Notes: a model not told the origin generated them from the sequence alone. Positions 25,719 through 35,131 are shown, numbered from the stretch's first letter. The stretch is DNA of 64,000 bases from Pukyongiella litopenaei (GCF_003008555.2 NZ_CP027665.1:372001-436000); one strand, 5' to 3'. Made by a program: numbers and translations.

Positions 25719-28700
25719 TCACCTCTTGAACTGGTGCGCGGACAGGAACATTTGCTTGACCCTGCCATCGGCCCCAAACGGGTTGCCCGAGCCATACAGC
25801 TTCTTCACCCGAACAATGTAATTCGTGCCGCCGGTTCCGGTGTTTGTATCCACCGTAGAAATCGCCACGCTGGTCTGCCTGCCGGTATGACCGATGGTGA
25901 CGTGATACCCGCTGTCGATAACCGTGCTGTCACGCTGGAACCGGTATTCCAGAACAGTGTCCCCAAGCCCGGATGCCTGCGCCGTGAACTGCAACGCCGT
26001 GGCATATCCGGCCCTCGTCATATTGAGCAACAAACAAGTGGTCCACGCCGTGTGGCTGGTCACATCCACCGTGCTAGATGTCTTGGTATAGACCGGGACA
26101 GTGACCGCCTGCCCCGCAATATGCAGCGTATCGACGAGCGCGTTCTTGATCTGCGCGGTTTTCGTAATCAACTCGCCACTGTGCAGCTTTGCCGCATTCA
26201 CGGCCCCATCAGCGATCCAGACGCCCTCGGTGACCCGACGCAGGCTCATGTCATCCAGATAAACTGTGCCAGCGTTATGGTCGCTCTGGATATGAACTGT
26301 CGCCGATACCGACCCCGCAGGGGCAACGTAGGTGTCCGCAAGGCGGGTCCACGTCCCTTTCACAAGTCCGTTCAAGGGGATGTTATGCACACCAGTCCAC
26401 TGGTCCGCATCATCCTTCCAGATCAACCTGACCCGCGTATTGCTGGTCGCTCCCGAAAGGTTCTGGGTCAGCACCGCCCAAAAATCGAGATAGTATTTTT
26501 CTCCCCCCAGCGCGTCGATGGGCGGTATCAGGGTCGTCGTATCGTGACTGTTATACAGGGCCAGCGCAGCCCCTGGGCTGTGGGGGCTGCTGGTGCTGAT
26601 CGCGGTACCCGCTCCCATGTTCCACGGATGGTTACCCCAGTTTCCGGTCGAGCCGGATAGGTAATTCTGGAAGTCCCCGACCGCCAGCTTCGCCCCGGTT
26701 CCCGCGCCAAAATCCAGTTGCTCTGTCTTGACCGCACCAGCGGCAATCGCCCCCGACAGGATGCTGTTGGCCTTTATGTCGCCGCCATCGACCTCGACCG
26801 TCCACGCGGCAAATATGCGCCGATACAGTTTGTTGTCGGTCGTCAGGAATACCACCCGGCCCGGATAGTTGCCGGTCGTCGGCAGGCTGTTCACTATCTC
26901 GACGCCGGTCAGCCCCTGCGCGAAACTGGTCTGGTCAACCAGGTTCTGCAGGTCTTCGTTCAGGATCGTGAAATCGGTGCCGGTCTTCAGCTTGATGTCC
27001 AGCGTGGTCACGTCCGTCCACGCCGTCCAGTCCCGCGCCCGGTTGCGCATCACCAGACGCCCCCGAACCTCGACATTCTCGTTCGGCAGGATGCCCGCCG
27101 TTATCACCCCCCACCCTTTGGTCAGGTCACTGAACATGCCCATCGAGACCAGCGTGGTGCGCCCATCCGGCCTGACTTCATATTCGATCCCGGTTGCATC
27201 GCCGGTCTTGCTGGCGGTCCAGCTGATCTTGATACCGGGGCGGCGGTTATCGCCGTTGGTGTCCTCGACCGCGACCGCCTCGACATTCCAGCCCGGAACC
27301 GTTCGTGTCGCCGGCGGGACATAGATAACGGACGGCGTTTCGACAGCCAGCTCATCGCCGGTCGTCCAATCGAAATCGGTGTCGTCGCGCTCCCGCATGG
27401 ACAGGGTGCAGGTCAGTTGCAGCGGGTCGGAATGAGCCTCGCCAACCTCGAACGCCTTGCCCGTGTAACCGTTGCGCGGGCTGGTGAACGCAACCACGTC
27501 CAAAGGCTCCACGGCCAGCGCCGACGGGCCGAGCATCAGGCCATGACGCCGGAACCGGCGCTCGTCCTTGATCCATGCCCGCATCAGACGCTGAACCTGC
27601 GTCCGGCTTGCCACCGTGGGCAGATCAACCGCAGCCACCAGTTGCCGGTCGCCGTCCTCCTCCTCCCACGTCGAATTGTATCGCGGCGGCGCATCCCGTG
27701 TTTCCCACAGCGCCTGCGGGTCAGGGTGGCTGGCGTGGATCGCGTTATAGACCTCCTCGAGACCCGGATACGGGTTCAGCATCTCCGGTTGCTCGATCAG
27801 AACATCGTCATCGCTGAACGCAAAAACCGGCATCGCCGGGGGACCGACACGCACCTTGTAGACGCCGCCGATCTCGACAATATCCGCCGAACAGGATTTC
27901 AGCAGCTCCGCGATCACGTCAGCCGGGGTGTCGTCTGCGGTGTGGACCTCATAGCCCGCCCGATAGCGCAGCTCCGAGCCGCCCCCGTTCAGGTTCACGC
28001 TCTCGTCGCACTCGTTCATGGCCGCGAACCAGTTGGACAGCGGCAAATCCGCCGCCGCAACCTGCCCGCCCCAGGTCCGTCCACCCGGCAGGGCGATCCC
28101 GCGCAGAATGTTGTAGACCATCACGACGGGGTTCTCGGTGAACTCCCATGTTGACCTGTTGCTCCAGCGGTGCGACCCGCTGCCGCCTGCGGTGCTGTCC
28201 TTGCGCGGGTCATAGAGCGGGATGCCCTTGACCTCCAGCCGAACACCGGGAAGGCTGTTGAATATCTCCCTGTTGTATCTGAACGTGATGACCGCGTAGC
28301 AGATGCCCTCGCCGGTCATGTTCGCCGCCCAGGGGCGCTCCGGGTAGCTGGCATAGTTCGCCAGCAGGTAGGCATCCGCCGTGGTCTGCGATCCATCGTG
28401 CCACGTCAGATAGACGTGCGGATCGCCGTCAATCAGCCCCTCCAGGTCGTGGTCACCGCTGCTGGCCTGAAAGTCGGTGATGTAGTCCCCGGCCACGATC
28501 AGCCGTGAAAAATCGCACCCCGCCACGTCCGATACATCGACCACATAGGTCATGAACTCGTTTGGCGTGTCGCCCGTATTCGGGTGCGACATGGGCGGGC
28601 AAACCATGTTGCCGCTGGTCGCATATTTGCCGAGGATGAACGTCTCGGAATTGTCGCCGCCGGTCGTGGTGCTGTCCGTCTTGATCCCCGCCTGCCGGGG

Positions 28701-28904
28701 CGCGTCCGGCTTTCCCCGGATTGCCGATGCCAGCGCCGAGATCGCAAACCCCAGGACAACGCGGGTCGCAAACCCAAGGAAGGTGCCGGCCGCCAGCGCC
28801 CCGCCGATGGCCGACCCGATGGCCGAAAAGAACGCAACGACCGGTGCCGCGCTGGCCGCATCGGCAACCAGCAGGAACGCGATCAAGAACCCCAGGAACC
28901 TCAT
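25719..28904 (-). CDS. Tail tip / central fibre (host-specificity J-like) protein
   Basis: A 1061-residue protein. The first ~65 residues are hydrophobic and Gly/Ala-rich (two membrane-like segments, VVAFFSAIGSAIGGALAAG), common in tail-tip proteins of this group. Residues ~100-480 contain the tail-hub-like region (TWGGQVAAADLPLSNWFAAM..., VEPLDVVAFTSPRNGYTGK), then fibronectin-like strands and a C-terminal carbohydrate-binding-like part. It corresponds to lambda gpJ or the large tail protein of gene transfer agents. It contacts the host receptor at the tail end. Confidence 0.85.
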   Translation of the reverse strand: MRFLGFLIAFLLVADAASAAPVVAFFSAIGSAIGGALAAGTFLGFATRVVLGFAISALASAIRGKPDAPRQAGIKTDSTTTGGDNSETFILGKYATSGNMVCPPMSHPNTGDTPNEFMTYVVDVSDVAGCDFSRLIVAGDYITDFQASSGDHDLEGLIDGDPHVYLTWHDGSQTTADAYLLANYASYPERPWAANMTGEGICYAVITFRYNREIFNSLPGVRLEVKGIPLYDPRKDSTAGGSGSHRWSNRSTWEFTENPVVMVYNILRGIALPGGRTWGGQVAAADLPLSNWFAAMNECDESVNLNGGGSELRYRAGYEVHTADDTPADVIAELLKSCSADIVEIGGVYKVRVGPPAMPVFAFSDDDVLIEQPEMLNPYPGLEEVYNAIHASHPDPQALWETRDAPPRYNSTWEEEDGDRQLVAAVDLPTVASRTQVQRLMRAWIKDERRFRRHGLMLGPSALAVEPLDVVAFTSPRNGYTGKAFEVGEAHSDPLQLTCTLSMRERDDTDFDWTTGDELAVETPSVIYVPPATRTVPGWNVEAVAVEDTNGDNRRPGIKISWTASKTGDATGIEYEVRPDGRTTLVSMGMFSDLTKGWGVITAGILPNENVEVRGRLVMRNRARDWTAWTDVTTLDIKLKTGTDFTILNEDLQNLVDQTSFAQGLTGVEIVNSLPTTGNYPGRVVFLTTDNKLYRRIFAAWTVEVDGGDIKANSILSGAIAAGAVKTEQLDFGAGTGAKLAVGDFQNYLSGSTGNWGNHPWNMGAGTAISTSSPHSPGAALALYNSHDTTTLIPPIDALGGEKYYLDFWAVLTQNLSGATSNTRVRLIWKDDADQWTGVHNIPLNGLVKGTWTRLADTYVAPAGSVSATVHIQSDHNAGTVYLDDMSLRRVTEGVWIADGAVNAAKLHSGELITKTAQIKNALVDTLHIAGQAVTVPVYTKTSSTVDVTSHTAWTTCLLLNMTRAGYATALQFTAQASGLGDTVLEYRFQRDSTVIDSGYHVTIGHTGRQTSVAISTVDTNTGTGGTNYIVRVKKLYGSGNPFGADGRVKQMFLSAHQFKR

Positions 28905-29317
28905 ACGCGATAGGCCCTCGTCATCTGTTCGCGCGGGACGATGGCCATGCCGCCGACATGCAGGACATAGACCGCCTCGCCCTGCACGATGCCCAAAGCC
29001 GTCCCGGCCTCGGTTTCGACAGCAGCCACGTCACCAACCCGCGCGAACGATGGCTCTACCGGGTCCAGGTGCCGCGAGAATATCGCCTCGTGATCGTCGT
29101 AGCCCCGCTCTTGCGCCAGCGCCTCACCCGCCTTGATGCTGCGATATTTGCCACGCCAGCCTTTGCCGAAATCATGCCCGGTCATTTCCCTGACCGCACC
29201 CGCGACAAACAGGGCGCAGTCATGCTGGCCGGGCCGAAACGGAACCGACAGGTTCGACAGGACATAGGTTCTCAGCCGCTCCCGCCAATCGGGACGGCGC
29301 TCTGGCGCAATCGTCAT
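28901..29317 (-). CDS. Tail assembly protein, NlpC/P60-like (DUF6950)
   Basis: A 138-residue protein. RPGQHDCALFVAGAV has the cysteine context of NlpC/P60 papain-like peptidases, and a histidine further on (YVLHVGGMAIV) could serve as the partner. The compact form matches DUF6950. In gene transfer agents and lambda a peptidase of this kind lies just before the large tail-tip gene, as here. Stop/start overlaps it by ATGA. Confidence 0.75.
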   Translation of the reverse strand: MTIAPERRPDWRERLRTYVLSNLSVPFRPGQHDCALFVAGAVREMTGHDFGKGWRGKYRSIKAGEALAQERGYDDHEAIFSRHLDPVEPSFARVGDVAAVETEAGTALGIVQGEAVYVLHVGGMAIVPREQMTRAYRV

Positions 29318-29321
29318 TCAT

Positions 29322-29996
29322 TTACCTGCTGTTGAACATCGGCGACTCTTCTTGCGTCACCTTCTTCGGCCCCTTCGGCTTCGGATCGGATGGCGAATCC
29401 ATCCTCTGCTCGCCCCAGTAGACCGGCACCGATCCCGAAACGTCCCCGTAGCGCCGGAAGAAATCGCCGCCCCATTCCCTGAACGTCTGGTGCGATTTCC
29501 GCCCCGCCAGTTTGCGGGTCAGGATGCGCGTCTCGCTCACCATCCTGATCGTCGCCCATGCCGCGCTCGTCTCGGACCCATCCGGCCAGTCGATGCCCTC
29601 GACAAAGCCCCTGAAATCACGGATCGGGCTTCCTACCGCGGCGCGGGTTTCCGGGTTCAGGAATACCCGGTGAACCTCGACCGGCGCGAACCGGGTGTTA
29701 TAGCCTTTCACCATGTCCTCGACGGCAGATGATGGCACCGCGACCGCCGCCTGTAGCGTCCGAACATCCAGTCCCGGTGATGCGATGATCGGCTCGGTCC
29801 CCTGGAACGCCCCGCGCCCGATATAGGTGCGCGGCGAACCGTCGATTGTCACCGTCCCGTCAATCGCGTCATTCCAGAACCCGATGGTTTCGGCCGCGTT
29901 GGTGTCATGGTCACGCGCCCAGAAATAGATGAGCTGCCGCACCACCACCTGCCCCGTTGCGAGGTAGTTGGTTATCGCCGTCGAGAAACTGCGCAT
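29322..29996 (-). CDS. Minor tail protein (DUF2163-like position)
   Basis: A 224-residue protein (MRSFSTAITNYLATGQVVVRQLIYFW...). The order tape measure, ~210-residue protein, this gene, peptidase, large tip protein matches that of RcGTA-type tails, where this slot holds a DUF2163 hub protein. The C-terminus is Lys/Pro-rich (DPKPKGPKKV). Sequence similarity alone is too weak to be certain. Confidence 0.65.
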   Translation of the reverse strand: MRSFSTAITNYLATGQVVVRQLIYFWARDHDTNAAETIGFWNDAIDGTVTIDGSPRTYIGRGAFQGTEPIIASPGLDVRTLQAAVAVPSSAVEDMVKGYNTRFAPVEVHRVFLNPETRAAVGSPIRDFRGFVEGIDWPDGSETSAAWATIRMVSETRILTRKLAGRKSHQTFREWGGDFFRRYGDVSGSVPVYWGEQRMDSPSDPKPKGPKKVTQEESPMFNSR

Positions 29997-29997
29997 A

Positions 29998-30630
29998 TCA
30001 TCTCAATGTCTGCTGGAACCGGAACGAGATGCCTTCGGTAATTCCGGGCCGGTGTTCCCCGAAATTGACCTCCCCCGGCACGACGACCGCTTCGCAATAC
30101 GGTCTTTCCATCGTGCAATTCCCGGTCGGCGTTCCGCGCACGAAGGGCTGCACCCCAACCGCTCCGGACGATCCGCCGGATACCGTAGCATCGCTGGTGA
30201 ACTGATAGAGGTTAACATGGGCAGGCGTGTCGTCATAAACCGCGATATAGTCCCCTGCCGCGATCTTGAACCCGTTCGGCAGACCGCCAACTGTCAACGA
30301 GCTGGCCGAATGGGCCGTGATGGTTTCGCTGCCCAGAACGGACGGTGTGGGGTCGTTCAGAGGGCGGCGGCAAAAGGGGTCATAGACATGGAACGCCCTG
30401 CCCGGAACCTGCAGGGCTGTCAGTATTGTGCGCAGCCTCTGCGCCTCGGCCCTATCCCTCGCAAGCAGGCTGATCGACCCGCTCCACAGCGATGCCCCAA
30501 CTTCCGCCGTATTGATCTGCCCGCCGCGCGTCCGCGTCATGGAAACCGGCACCGGCAATTCAAACGTCATGCGCGTGACCTTCAGCGTGTCCATGAACGC
30601 CGAGCGCAAGATCGGGAACGAAAGAGCCAT
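29998..30630 (-). CDS. Distal tail-type minor protein
   Basis: A 210-residue beta-rich protein (MALSFPILRSAFMDTLKVTRMTF...). It lies directly after the tape measure gene, the usual place of the distal tail protein. The motif VPGRAFHVYDPFCRRPLNDP in the middle is distinctive. Start codon shares a base with the tape measure stop. Confidence 0.65.
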   Translation of the reverse strand: MALSFPILRSAFMDTLKVTRMTFELPVPVSMTRTRGGQINTAEVGASLWSGSISLLARDRAEAQRLRTILTALQVPGRAFHVYDPFCRRPLNDPTPSVLGSETITAHSASSLTVGGLPNGFKIAAGDYIAVYDDTPAHVNLYQFTSDATVSGGSSGAVGVQPFVRGTPTGNCTMERPYCEAVVVPGEVNFGEHRPGITEGISFRFQQTLR

Positions 30631-32501
30631 CAGGACACCTTGCGCGGATCGCGGCTTATACGCCGCACCGAATGCGGCAGGCGGTTGCGGTCATAGGACG
30701 CGATCCCCTGTTGCGTGACCCTCACGGCCACGTTCTGCGATGTGTTCTCGATCCGGGCGTTCAGGTCGTCCGACAGGGCCAGACTGACCATGACATGCCC
30801 GCCGCCCTGCGCCTGCACCCCCAGCTTGCCGTTGGCCGTGCGGGTCAGCGGCATGATTGCCTCAGGCCCCGCCTCGCCCATCAACCCGGTGCCGCCCCGC
30901 ATCGGAAACAGCGTCGGGCTGTTCACGACCCCGCCACTGGCGAACGCGGTCACGCGACCGCCCTGGATCACGTTGCCGTTTGCGCTCGGAATGAGACTGC
31001 CGAACCAGTTGCCGACCGGCGCGAACGCGGCGTTCAGCGCCATTCGCGCCAGCGATTCCAGCAGGCTGGCCGCCGCATCGCGGGCGTTGTCGAAATTCAC
31101 CACCATATCCGCCAGGGCATCGCTGATGGTCTTGCCCATCTGTTCGCCCAGCTTGCCGGTTTCATTGAGTTGGTCGCCCAGTTTCTGGACCGCCCGCATG
31201 TGGGTGTCCTCGGACAGATACCCGGCCTCGCGCAGCTGGTTCAGATTTTCCAGTTCAGCGGCATACTTCTCCGCTGCCGTGCGGGTCTGCTCATAAATCC
31301 GCTGCGCCTCGCGGGTTCGCGGGTCGATCTTCGAGCCTCCACCGCCACGGCGGCGGCCAGGCTTTCGGCCTGGGGGCGCTTTAGGCGTGGGAGAGGGAGG
31401 CAGAAGATTTATGTCACCCTGTTCATATAGCGGGGTGCCTGTGTTCTGGTTCGACAGGGCGGCAGCGGCTTCTCGCCCAGCCGCCATAGCTTCAGAAAAT
31501 GCAGCGTATGCCGTCGCAGCCGTCTGGGCGATCCCGGCCAATACGCCGTCCAGTTGCGCCCCCTCTGCTGCCGCAGACGACAGGGCCGCAGATATACTCC
31601 GAACAGCCTCTGCTGCTTCATCCGGTCCTTTCGCCTGCTGCAACCGTTTCAGCGCATCGATGACGGCGTATGCCTGTGCCGATGTCAGCCCGAACTCGTC
31701 CTGCAAATGTCCGAGGCTCTGTGTAACAGCATCCTCCATTGTCGCGATTTCGGATGGCAGAAACTCCGCGAATCCGTCCGCGTTGGAATCTTGCGCCTGC
31801 ATAAGTTCACGCCGCGCATCCGCGAAATTCTGCAGCGCTGTTTCTAACCCAGTTAGCTGTTCACCCGCCGCCAGGATGGACGCCTGGACCGCGTTCAACG
31901 CCTGCTGCTGATTCACCGCCACAAGCTCAAGGTAGAGCTGCCGCACCGCCGCGGCGTTTCGCCCGTATCGCTCCGTCAGGTCATCAATGCTCATCAAGCC
32001 AATACGCGATATGCTTTCGAGTTCGCCCATCGCCTTGTTCAGATCCGACATGGTTTCTTCGAGTGATGTCGCCTCGTCAGAAGCCGCCAGGAACGCCGCG
32101 GCGATAGGCAACCCCAACGCTGCGACCGTGCCGAGCAGCGGTGCCAGCAGGCCGATTGACCCGCCAAGTGCCCCGAACCCGCCCAGCAGTTGCGGCATCT
32201 GCTGGCCCATCGCCTTCATCGCGGACGTGCCGCCGCCGATCTGGACGGCCATGTCCCCGATCTGGTTCGCGGTGTTTTGCAGCACGAACCGACCGCGACC
32301 GGAAACATTGGCAAGGCGCTGCATCCCGGTCGCCGCCTGATTGGCGTTATCGGCGATTCTCTCACCGCCTCGCTGCCATGCCCGTTCCGACCCCTTCGCA
32401 GACCTTTCCGCCGCCCGAAGTCCGGCTTCCATCTGCCGTTCGAACTTGCGGAGGCTCGCCTCCATGCGGACGACGAGGGCATTTTCGACAGTGCTGGCCA
32501 T
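30630..32501 (-). CDS. Tail tape measure protein
   Basis: A 623-residue protein. The N-terminus (ENALVVRMEASLRKFERQME) is an amphipathic helix typical of tape measure starts, followed by helical coiled-coil regions, a hydrophobic segment (GGSIGLLAPLLGTVAALGLPIAAAFL written in parts), a Pro/Arg linker near residue 375, and a C-terminal FASGGVVNSPTLFPMRGG block found in many tape measure and tail-length proteins. It sets tail length; 623 residues imply a short to medium siphovirus tail. Confidence 0.9.
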   Translation of the reverse strand: MASTVENALVVRMEASLRKFERQMEAGLRAAERSAKGSERAWQRGGERIADNANQAATGMQRLANVSGRGRFVLQNTANQIGDMAVQIGGGTSAMKAMGQQMPQLLGGFGALGGSIGLLAPLLGTVAALGLPIAAAFLAASDEATSLEETMSDLNKAMGELESISRIGLMSIDDLTERYGRNAAAVRQLYLELVAVNQQQALNAVQASILAAGEQLTGLETALQNFADARRELMQAQDSNADGFAEFLPSEIATMEDAVTQSLGHLQDEFGLTSAQAYAVIDALKRLQQAKGPDEAAEAVRSISAALSSAAAEGAQLDGVLAGIAQTAATAYAAFSEAMAAGREAAAALSNQNTGTPLYEQGDINLLPPSPTPKAPPGRKPGRRRGGGGSKIDPRTREAQRIYEQTRTAAEKYAAELENLNQLREAGYLSEDTHMRAVQKLGDQLNETGKLGEQMGKTISDALADMVVNFDNARDAAASLLESLARMALNAAFAPVGNWFGSLIPSANGNVIQGGRVTAFASGGVVNSPTLFPMRGGTGLMGEAGPEAIMPLTRTANGKLGVQAQGGGHVMVSLALSDDLNARIENTSQNVAVRVTQQGIASYDRNRLPHSVRRISRDPRKVS

Positions 32502-33031
32502 TACTGCAGGGCCTCCGGTTCATATCGGTTCAGAATATCCATGAACTCGTCGTCAGTGATGTGTTCCGCCTGCCGCTTCGATCCCGCGTTGAAGCCGCGA
32601 ACCATGTTCACGAAGTCGGGGTAGCGCATGTCCCGCAGTTCCTGCGGCGACAGATTGAACTCACGGCATATCTGGCTGACCTCGGAAAACCTGATCTTTT
32701 CAGGCTCGGCGGGTTCGTCACTCTCATTGCCCTCGACCCCGACCATGAGCGAGGCCAGTATCGCCCCCGCCAGGCTGGCGTTTTCGACATAGGGACGAGT
32801 ATCGAAATGCGCCTCCAACAGGCGCTTTGCGTCGATTATGGATGCCCCGCCGCCGATCAGGGCCAGCCGGATCGTGTGGTAGATATCAGCCGCGCGATAG
32901 CTGCCCCCGGCAACACGCATGAAGATACGACCGATAGCCTCGCCGGTCGCTTCTTCAAGGTCCAGAACCAGACCAAAGTTGAGCCGGAAAAGACGCTCTT
33001 TCCCGGCCCATTCTTCGACGATTTCCGCCAT
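32501..33031 (-). CDS. Tail assembly chaperone (GTA-family gpG-like)
   Basis: A 176-residue protein between tail tube and tape measure, the slot of tail assembly chaperones. The N-terminus (WAGKERLFRLNFGLVLDLEEATG) resembles the gene-transfer-agent TAC family. I see no separate +1/-1 frameshift extension or obvious slippery site, but did not examine it in depth. Confidence 0.75.
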   Translation of the reverse strand: MAEIVEEWAGKERLFRLNFGLVLDLEEATGEAIGRIFMRVAGGSYRAADIYHTIRLALIGGGASIIDAKRLLEAHFDTRPYVENASLAGAILASLMVGVEGNESDEPAEPEKIRFSEVSQICREFNLSPQELRDMRYPDFVNMVRGFNAGSKRQAEHITDDEFMDILNRYEPEALQ

Positions 33032-33477
33032 TAGCTGGCGTCAGTCCATGTGCGCTGCCCGGACCCCGAAATGGTTGCGGTGAACGTGACTTTGCCGCCC
33101 GCTTCCTTGCCGAATTCCAGTTGCTGCAGATAGGCGGGCAAAATCCAGTGGCCGCCGTTGTTGGCGGCGCTCTCATCGAGAAAGATCTTGACGTTTTTCT
33201 CGGTCGCGCTGTCCGCCCACTCCCGCCATGTCGGCCACGCCTCGGTCGTGACCTTGCCGCTGATCGTCGCGCTGGTGTCCTGCGTTTCAAGATGTCGGAC
33301 GATTGCCGCCGGAACATCCAGTGGGTTCGCGCAGTCCAGCGCCGCATCTTCGCCCAGGTTGTTGGTCAGGGTGACGCCGAAACTGCTGGCGCCGCAAGTG
33401 AAGGTAAAGTTCTCGGTCGGTGTTCCACCGTCCCCAAGTTGGATGACCAGCCGTGTGGTCTGATTGCCCGTCGCCAT
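33031..33477 (-). CDS. Major tail tube protein
   Basis: A 148-residue protein (MATGNQTTRLVIQLGDGGTPTENF...) with the TP901-1-like tail tube pattern: N-terminal strands, a helix near EWADSATEKNVKIFLDES, and final strands TFTATISGSGQRTW. It is followed by chaperone and tape measure genes, the standard order. Confidence 0.82.
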   Translation of the reverse strand: MATGNQTTRLVIQLGDGGTPTENFTFTCGASSFGVTLTNNLGEDAALDCANPLDVPAAIVRHLETQDTSATISGKVTTEAWPTWREWADSATEKNVKIFLDESAANNGGHWILPAYLQQLEFGKEAGGKVTFTATISGSGQRTWTDAS

Positions 33478-33479
33478 GC

Positions 33480-33644
33480 CTATGCTCCTTGTTCAGACGG
33501 TTTCTCGACCGCTTCGGCAACGCCTTGGGCGATCAGCTTTTCTGCGGCTTCACGCGGGATATTCACCGTGCTTTCTGCCGAGAAATGTTGTGAAATAGCC
33601 GACGACACACGATATGAAGTGTCAGCCAGTATTTTGATTTTCAT
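33480..33644 (-). CDS. 54-residue protein between connector and tail tube genes
   Basis: MKIKILADTSYRVSSAISQH..., ending EKPSEQGA. It has an ATG at 33644 and ends 2 bp before the tail tube start. The pattern of a short beta strand, then an IPREAAEKLIAQGVAE helix, is like the small Mu-type or DUF7210-like proteins encoded next to tail genes. GGAG preceding the ATG of the tail tube lies in its last codons, supporting a shared transcript. Confidence 0.6.
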   Translation of the reverse strand: MKIKILADTSYRVSSAISQHFSAESTVNIPREAAEKLIAQGVAEAVEKPSEQGA

Positions 33645-33655
33645 GGAGTTCCCCA

Positions 33656-33994
33656 ATGAAATTTGTGTTCCTTGCCGTTCCGGCCCTCATGGTAGCCGCC
33701 TGCGCCCCGCAGCCCCCGTCAACACCGGCAGAGTCGGAAGCCAGACGCGCCGCCGCATTCGAATACACCGCAAACAGGTGCGTTCAGCAGGCGGGCGGCT
33801 TCTCGGATTCCATAGCGATCCAAAAAGAGGCAACGGCGAGATACGCGAAAGCCAGGGCGCTGGGGGCAACCGAACAGCAAATCGCAGAACAAAGGCAAAT
33901 CGTGAAAAATGCAGCAGCGGGCGCAGAATTTTGGGTCGGGAAGGATGATGCCTGCGAAGATCTTGTCGCCAACGTGGCAAGGGTTGCCTCCTAA
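33656..33994 (+). CDS. Opposite-strand lipoprotein, probable moron
   Basis: A 112-residue lipoprotein with lipobox-like MVAAC (C16), starting MKFVFLAVPALMVAACAPQPP, with GGAG upstream of the ATG at 33656. The mature part has two more cysteines (NRCVQQAGG, DACEDLVA). It is the only plus-strand gene inside the minus-strand morphogenesis operon: its start is 11 bp from the 54-residue gene, its stop overlaps the next structural gene's stop by 3-4 bp. That suggests a lysogenic conversion gene, perhaps for superinfection exclusion, by analogy with Cor/Llp-like lipoproteins. Confidence 0.75.
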   Translation: MKFVFLAVPALMVAACAPQPPSTPAESEARRAAAFEYTANRCVQQAGGFSDSIAIQKEATARYAKARALGATEQQIAEQRQIVKNAAAGAEFWVGKDDACEDLVANVARVAS

Positions 33995-34395
33995 CCCTTC
34001 TTGATCGCCTGACTGATCGCCCGCGAAACCCGACCCTTCACGCGCTTCGACCGCGCCCGCCAGACCGGAAAGAAGAACGGGTGCGCGGGCATGTTGACCG
34101 TGCCGAACTCGTGGAACTTCGCGTAAAAGGCATTTCCCCCGCCCGCGTAGATCGTTATGCGCATGGTGCCGTATTCCCGCCCGCGCACCTTGCCGATTGT
34201 CATTGTCCCCGCTGGCGCGTCACCCCAGGTCCAGCCGATGGATTCAGCAACCTCGCCCGTTCGATAGGGTGCGCGAGACCACATTTCCTCGACGATATCG
34301 TTCGCCGCCTCCTCCATCGCGTAGCGCACGTTGATCCGGGCGTTCTTCGGGATCGCCTTCCAACGTCGGTTCAGCTTGTCCAGACCCTGAACCAT
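33991..34395 (-). CDS. HK97 gp10-like neck/tail-terminator connector protein
   Basis: A 134-residue protein from the ATG at 34395. The block SRAPYRTGEVAESI followed later by FHEFGTVNMPAHPFFFPVW is the hallmark of the HK97 gp10 family (RTG near the middle, EFGT-x-MPA-x-PF near the end). It acts at head-tail joining. Coupled to the upstream gene by a shared base. Confidence 0.9.
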   Translation of the reverse strand: MVQGLDKLNRRWKAIPKNARINVRYAMEEAANDIVEEMWSRAPYRTGEVAESIGWTWGDAPAGTMTIGKVRGREYGTMRITIYAGGGNAFYAKFHEFGTVNMPAHPFFFPVWRARSKRVKGRVSRAISQAIKKG

Positions 34396-34799
34396 CAGGC
34401 CTGCTCGACATCCGCCTGAACCGTAATGACACCATGCGCAGTCACGCCATCGGTATCCATGAACAGCCGCATCCCCTCGACACGGATCAGGACCAGCGCA
34501 TTTACCGTCAGGGACAGGTCGGCGAGATGCAGGGCGTCCCGCACCGCGTCCATGATTTCCTTGCCGGGCCGCATTCGCCCCTGGTCCCGCGCCCACACGT
34601 CAAGCTGCACGGTTTCCGTGCGGGCGTTGACGCATTCCATATCCTCCGGGTCGCTGTCGCTCGGACCGAACGTGATGCACGGGAACGCGGATGTTTCGGG
34701 ACGACCATCATAGATGCGATCGCCAATCAGAGCGGCAACACCAGCGTCCGCGACCAGCGTGTCATAGATCGCCTTCTGTAGCTCCGCCGACACGCTCAT
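34395..34799 (-). CDS. Tail completion protein (DUF3168)
   Basis: A 134-residue protein. The start LQKAIYDTLVADAGVAALIGDRIYDGRP and PCITFGPSDSDP are typical of the DUF3168 tail completion/terminator family. It sits between head closure and gp10-like genes, as expected. Confidence 0.88.
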   Translation of the reverse strand: MSVSAELQKAIYDTLVADAGVAALIGDRIYDGRPETSAFPCITFGPSDSDPEDMECVNARTETVQLDVWARDQGRMRPGKEIMDAVRDALHLADLSLTVNALVLIRVEGMRLFMDTDGVTAHGVITVQADVEQA

Positions 34800-35131
34800 A
34801 CTGCCACACCACGTTCCACGACCACATAGATGAACAATCGGTCGGAAATGTTGTCCACCTCGCGCACCTGGTATTCCTCACCGCGCCTCACGTCTCGCAT
34901 GCGGCAACCCGTCGTCACCTGCCGCGCATCCGCGCACTGGCGGATCCTCACCTTGTAGATCGACCGACCCTGCAGCCGCGCGGCATCGACGGCCTCGGAC
35001 CCGCGTGAATACAGGAACTCGGCGCGGCAGGCGTGGATTTCTCCCCAGCCGCTTTCGGAACCGCCATATCCGTCCGGATTTCGGGTCGGAAGATCGAAGG
35101 CCACCGCCTCGATCAGGCTAACTGATTTCAT
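34796..35131 (-). CDS. Head closure (head-tail adaptor) protein
   Basis: A 111-residue protein of the phage head-tail joining family (SPP1 gp16/HK97 gp7-like slot): N-terminal strand, then GWGEIHACRAEFLYSRGSEA and a final VREVDNISDRLFIYVVVERG. Overlaps both neighbours by 4 bp. Confidence 0.82.
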   Translation of the reverse strand: MKSVSLIEAVAFDLPTRNPDGYGGSESGWGEIHACRAEFLYSRGSEAVDAARLQGRSIYKVRIRQCADARQVTTGCRMRDVRRGEEYQVREVDNISDRLFIYVVVERGVAV

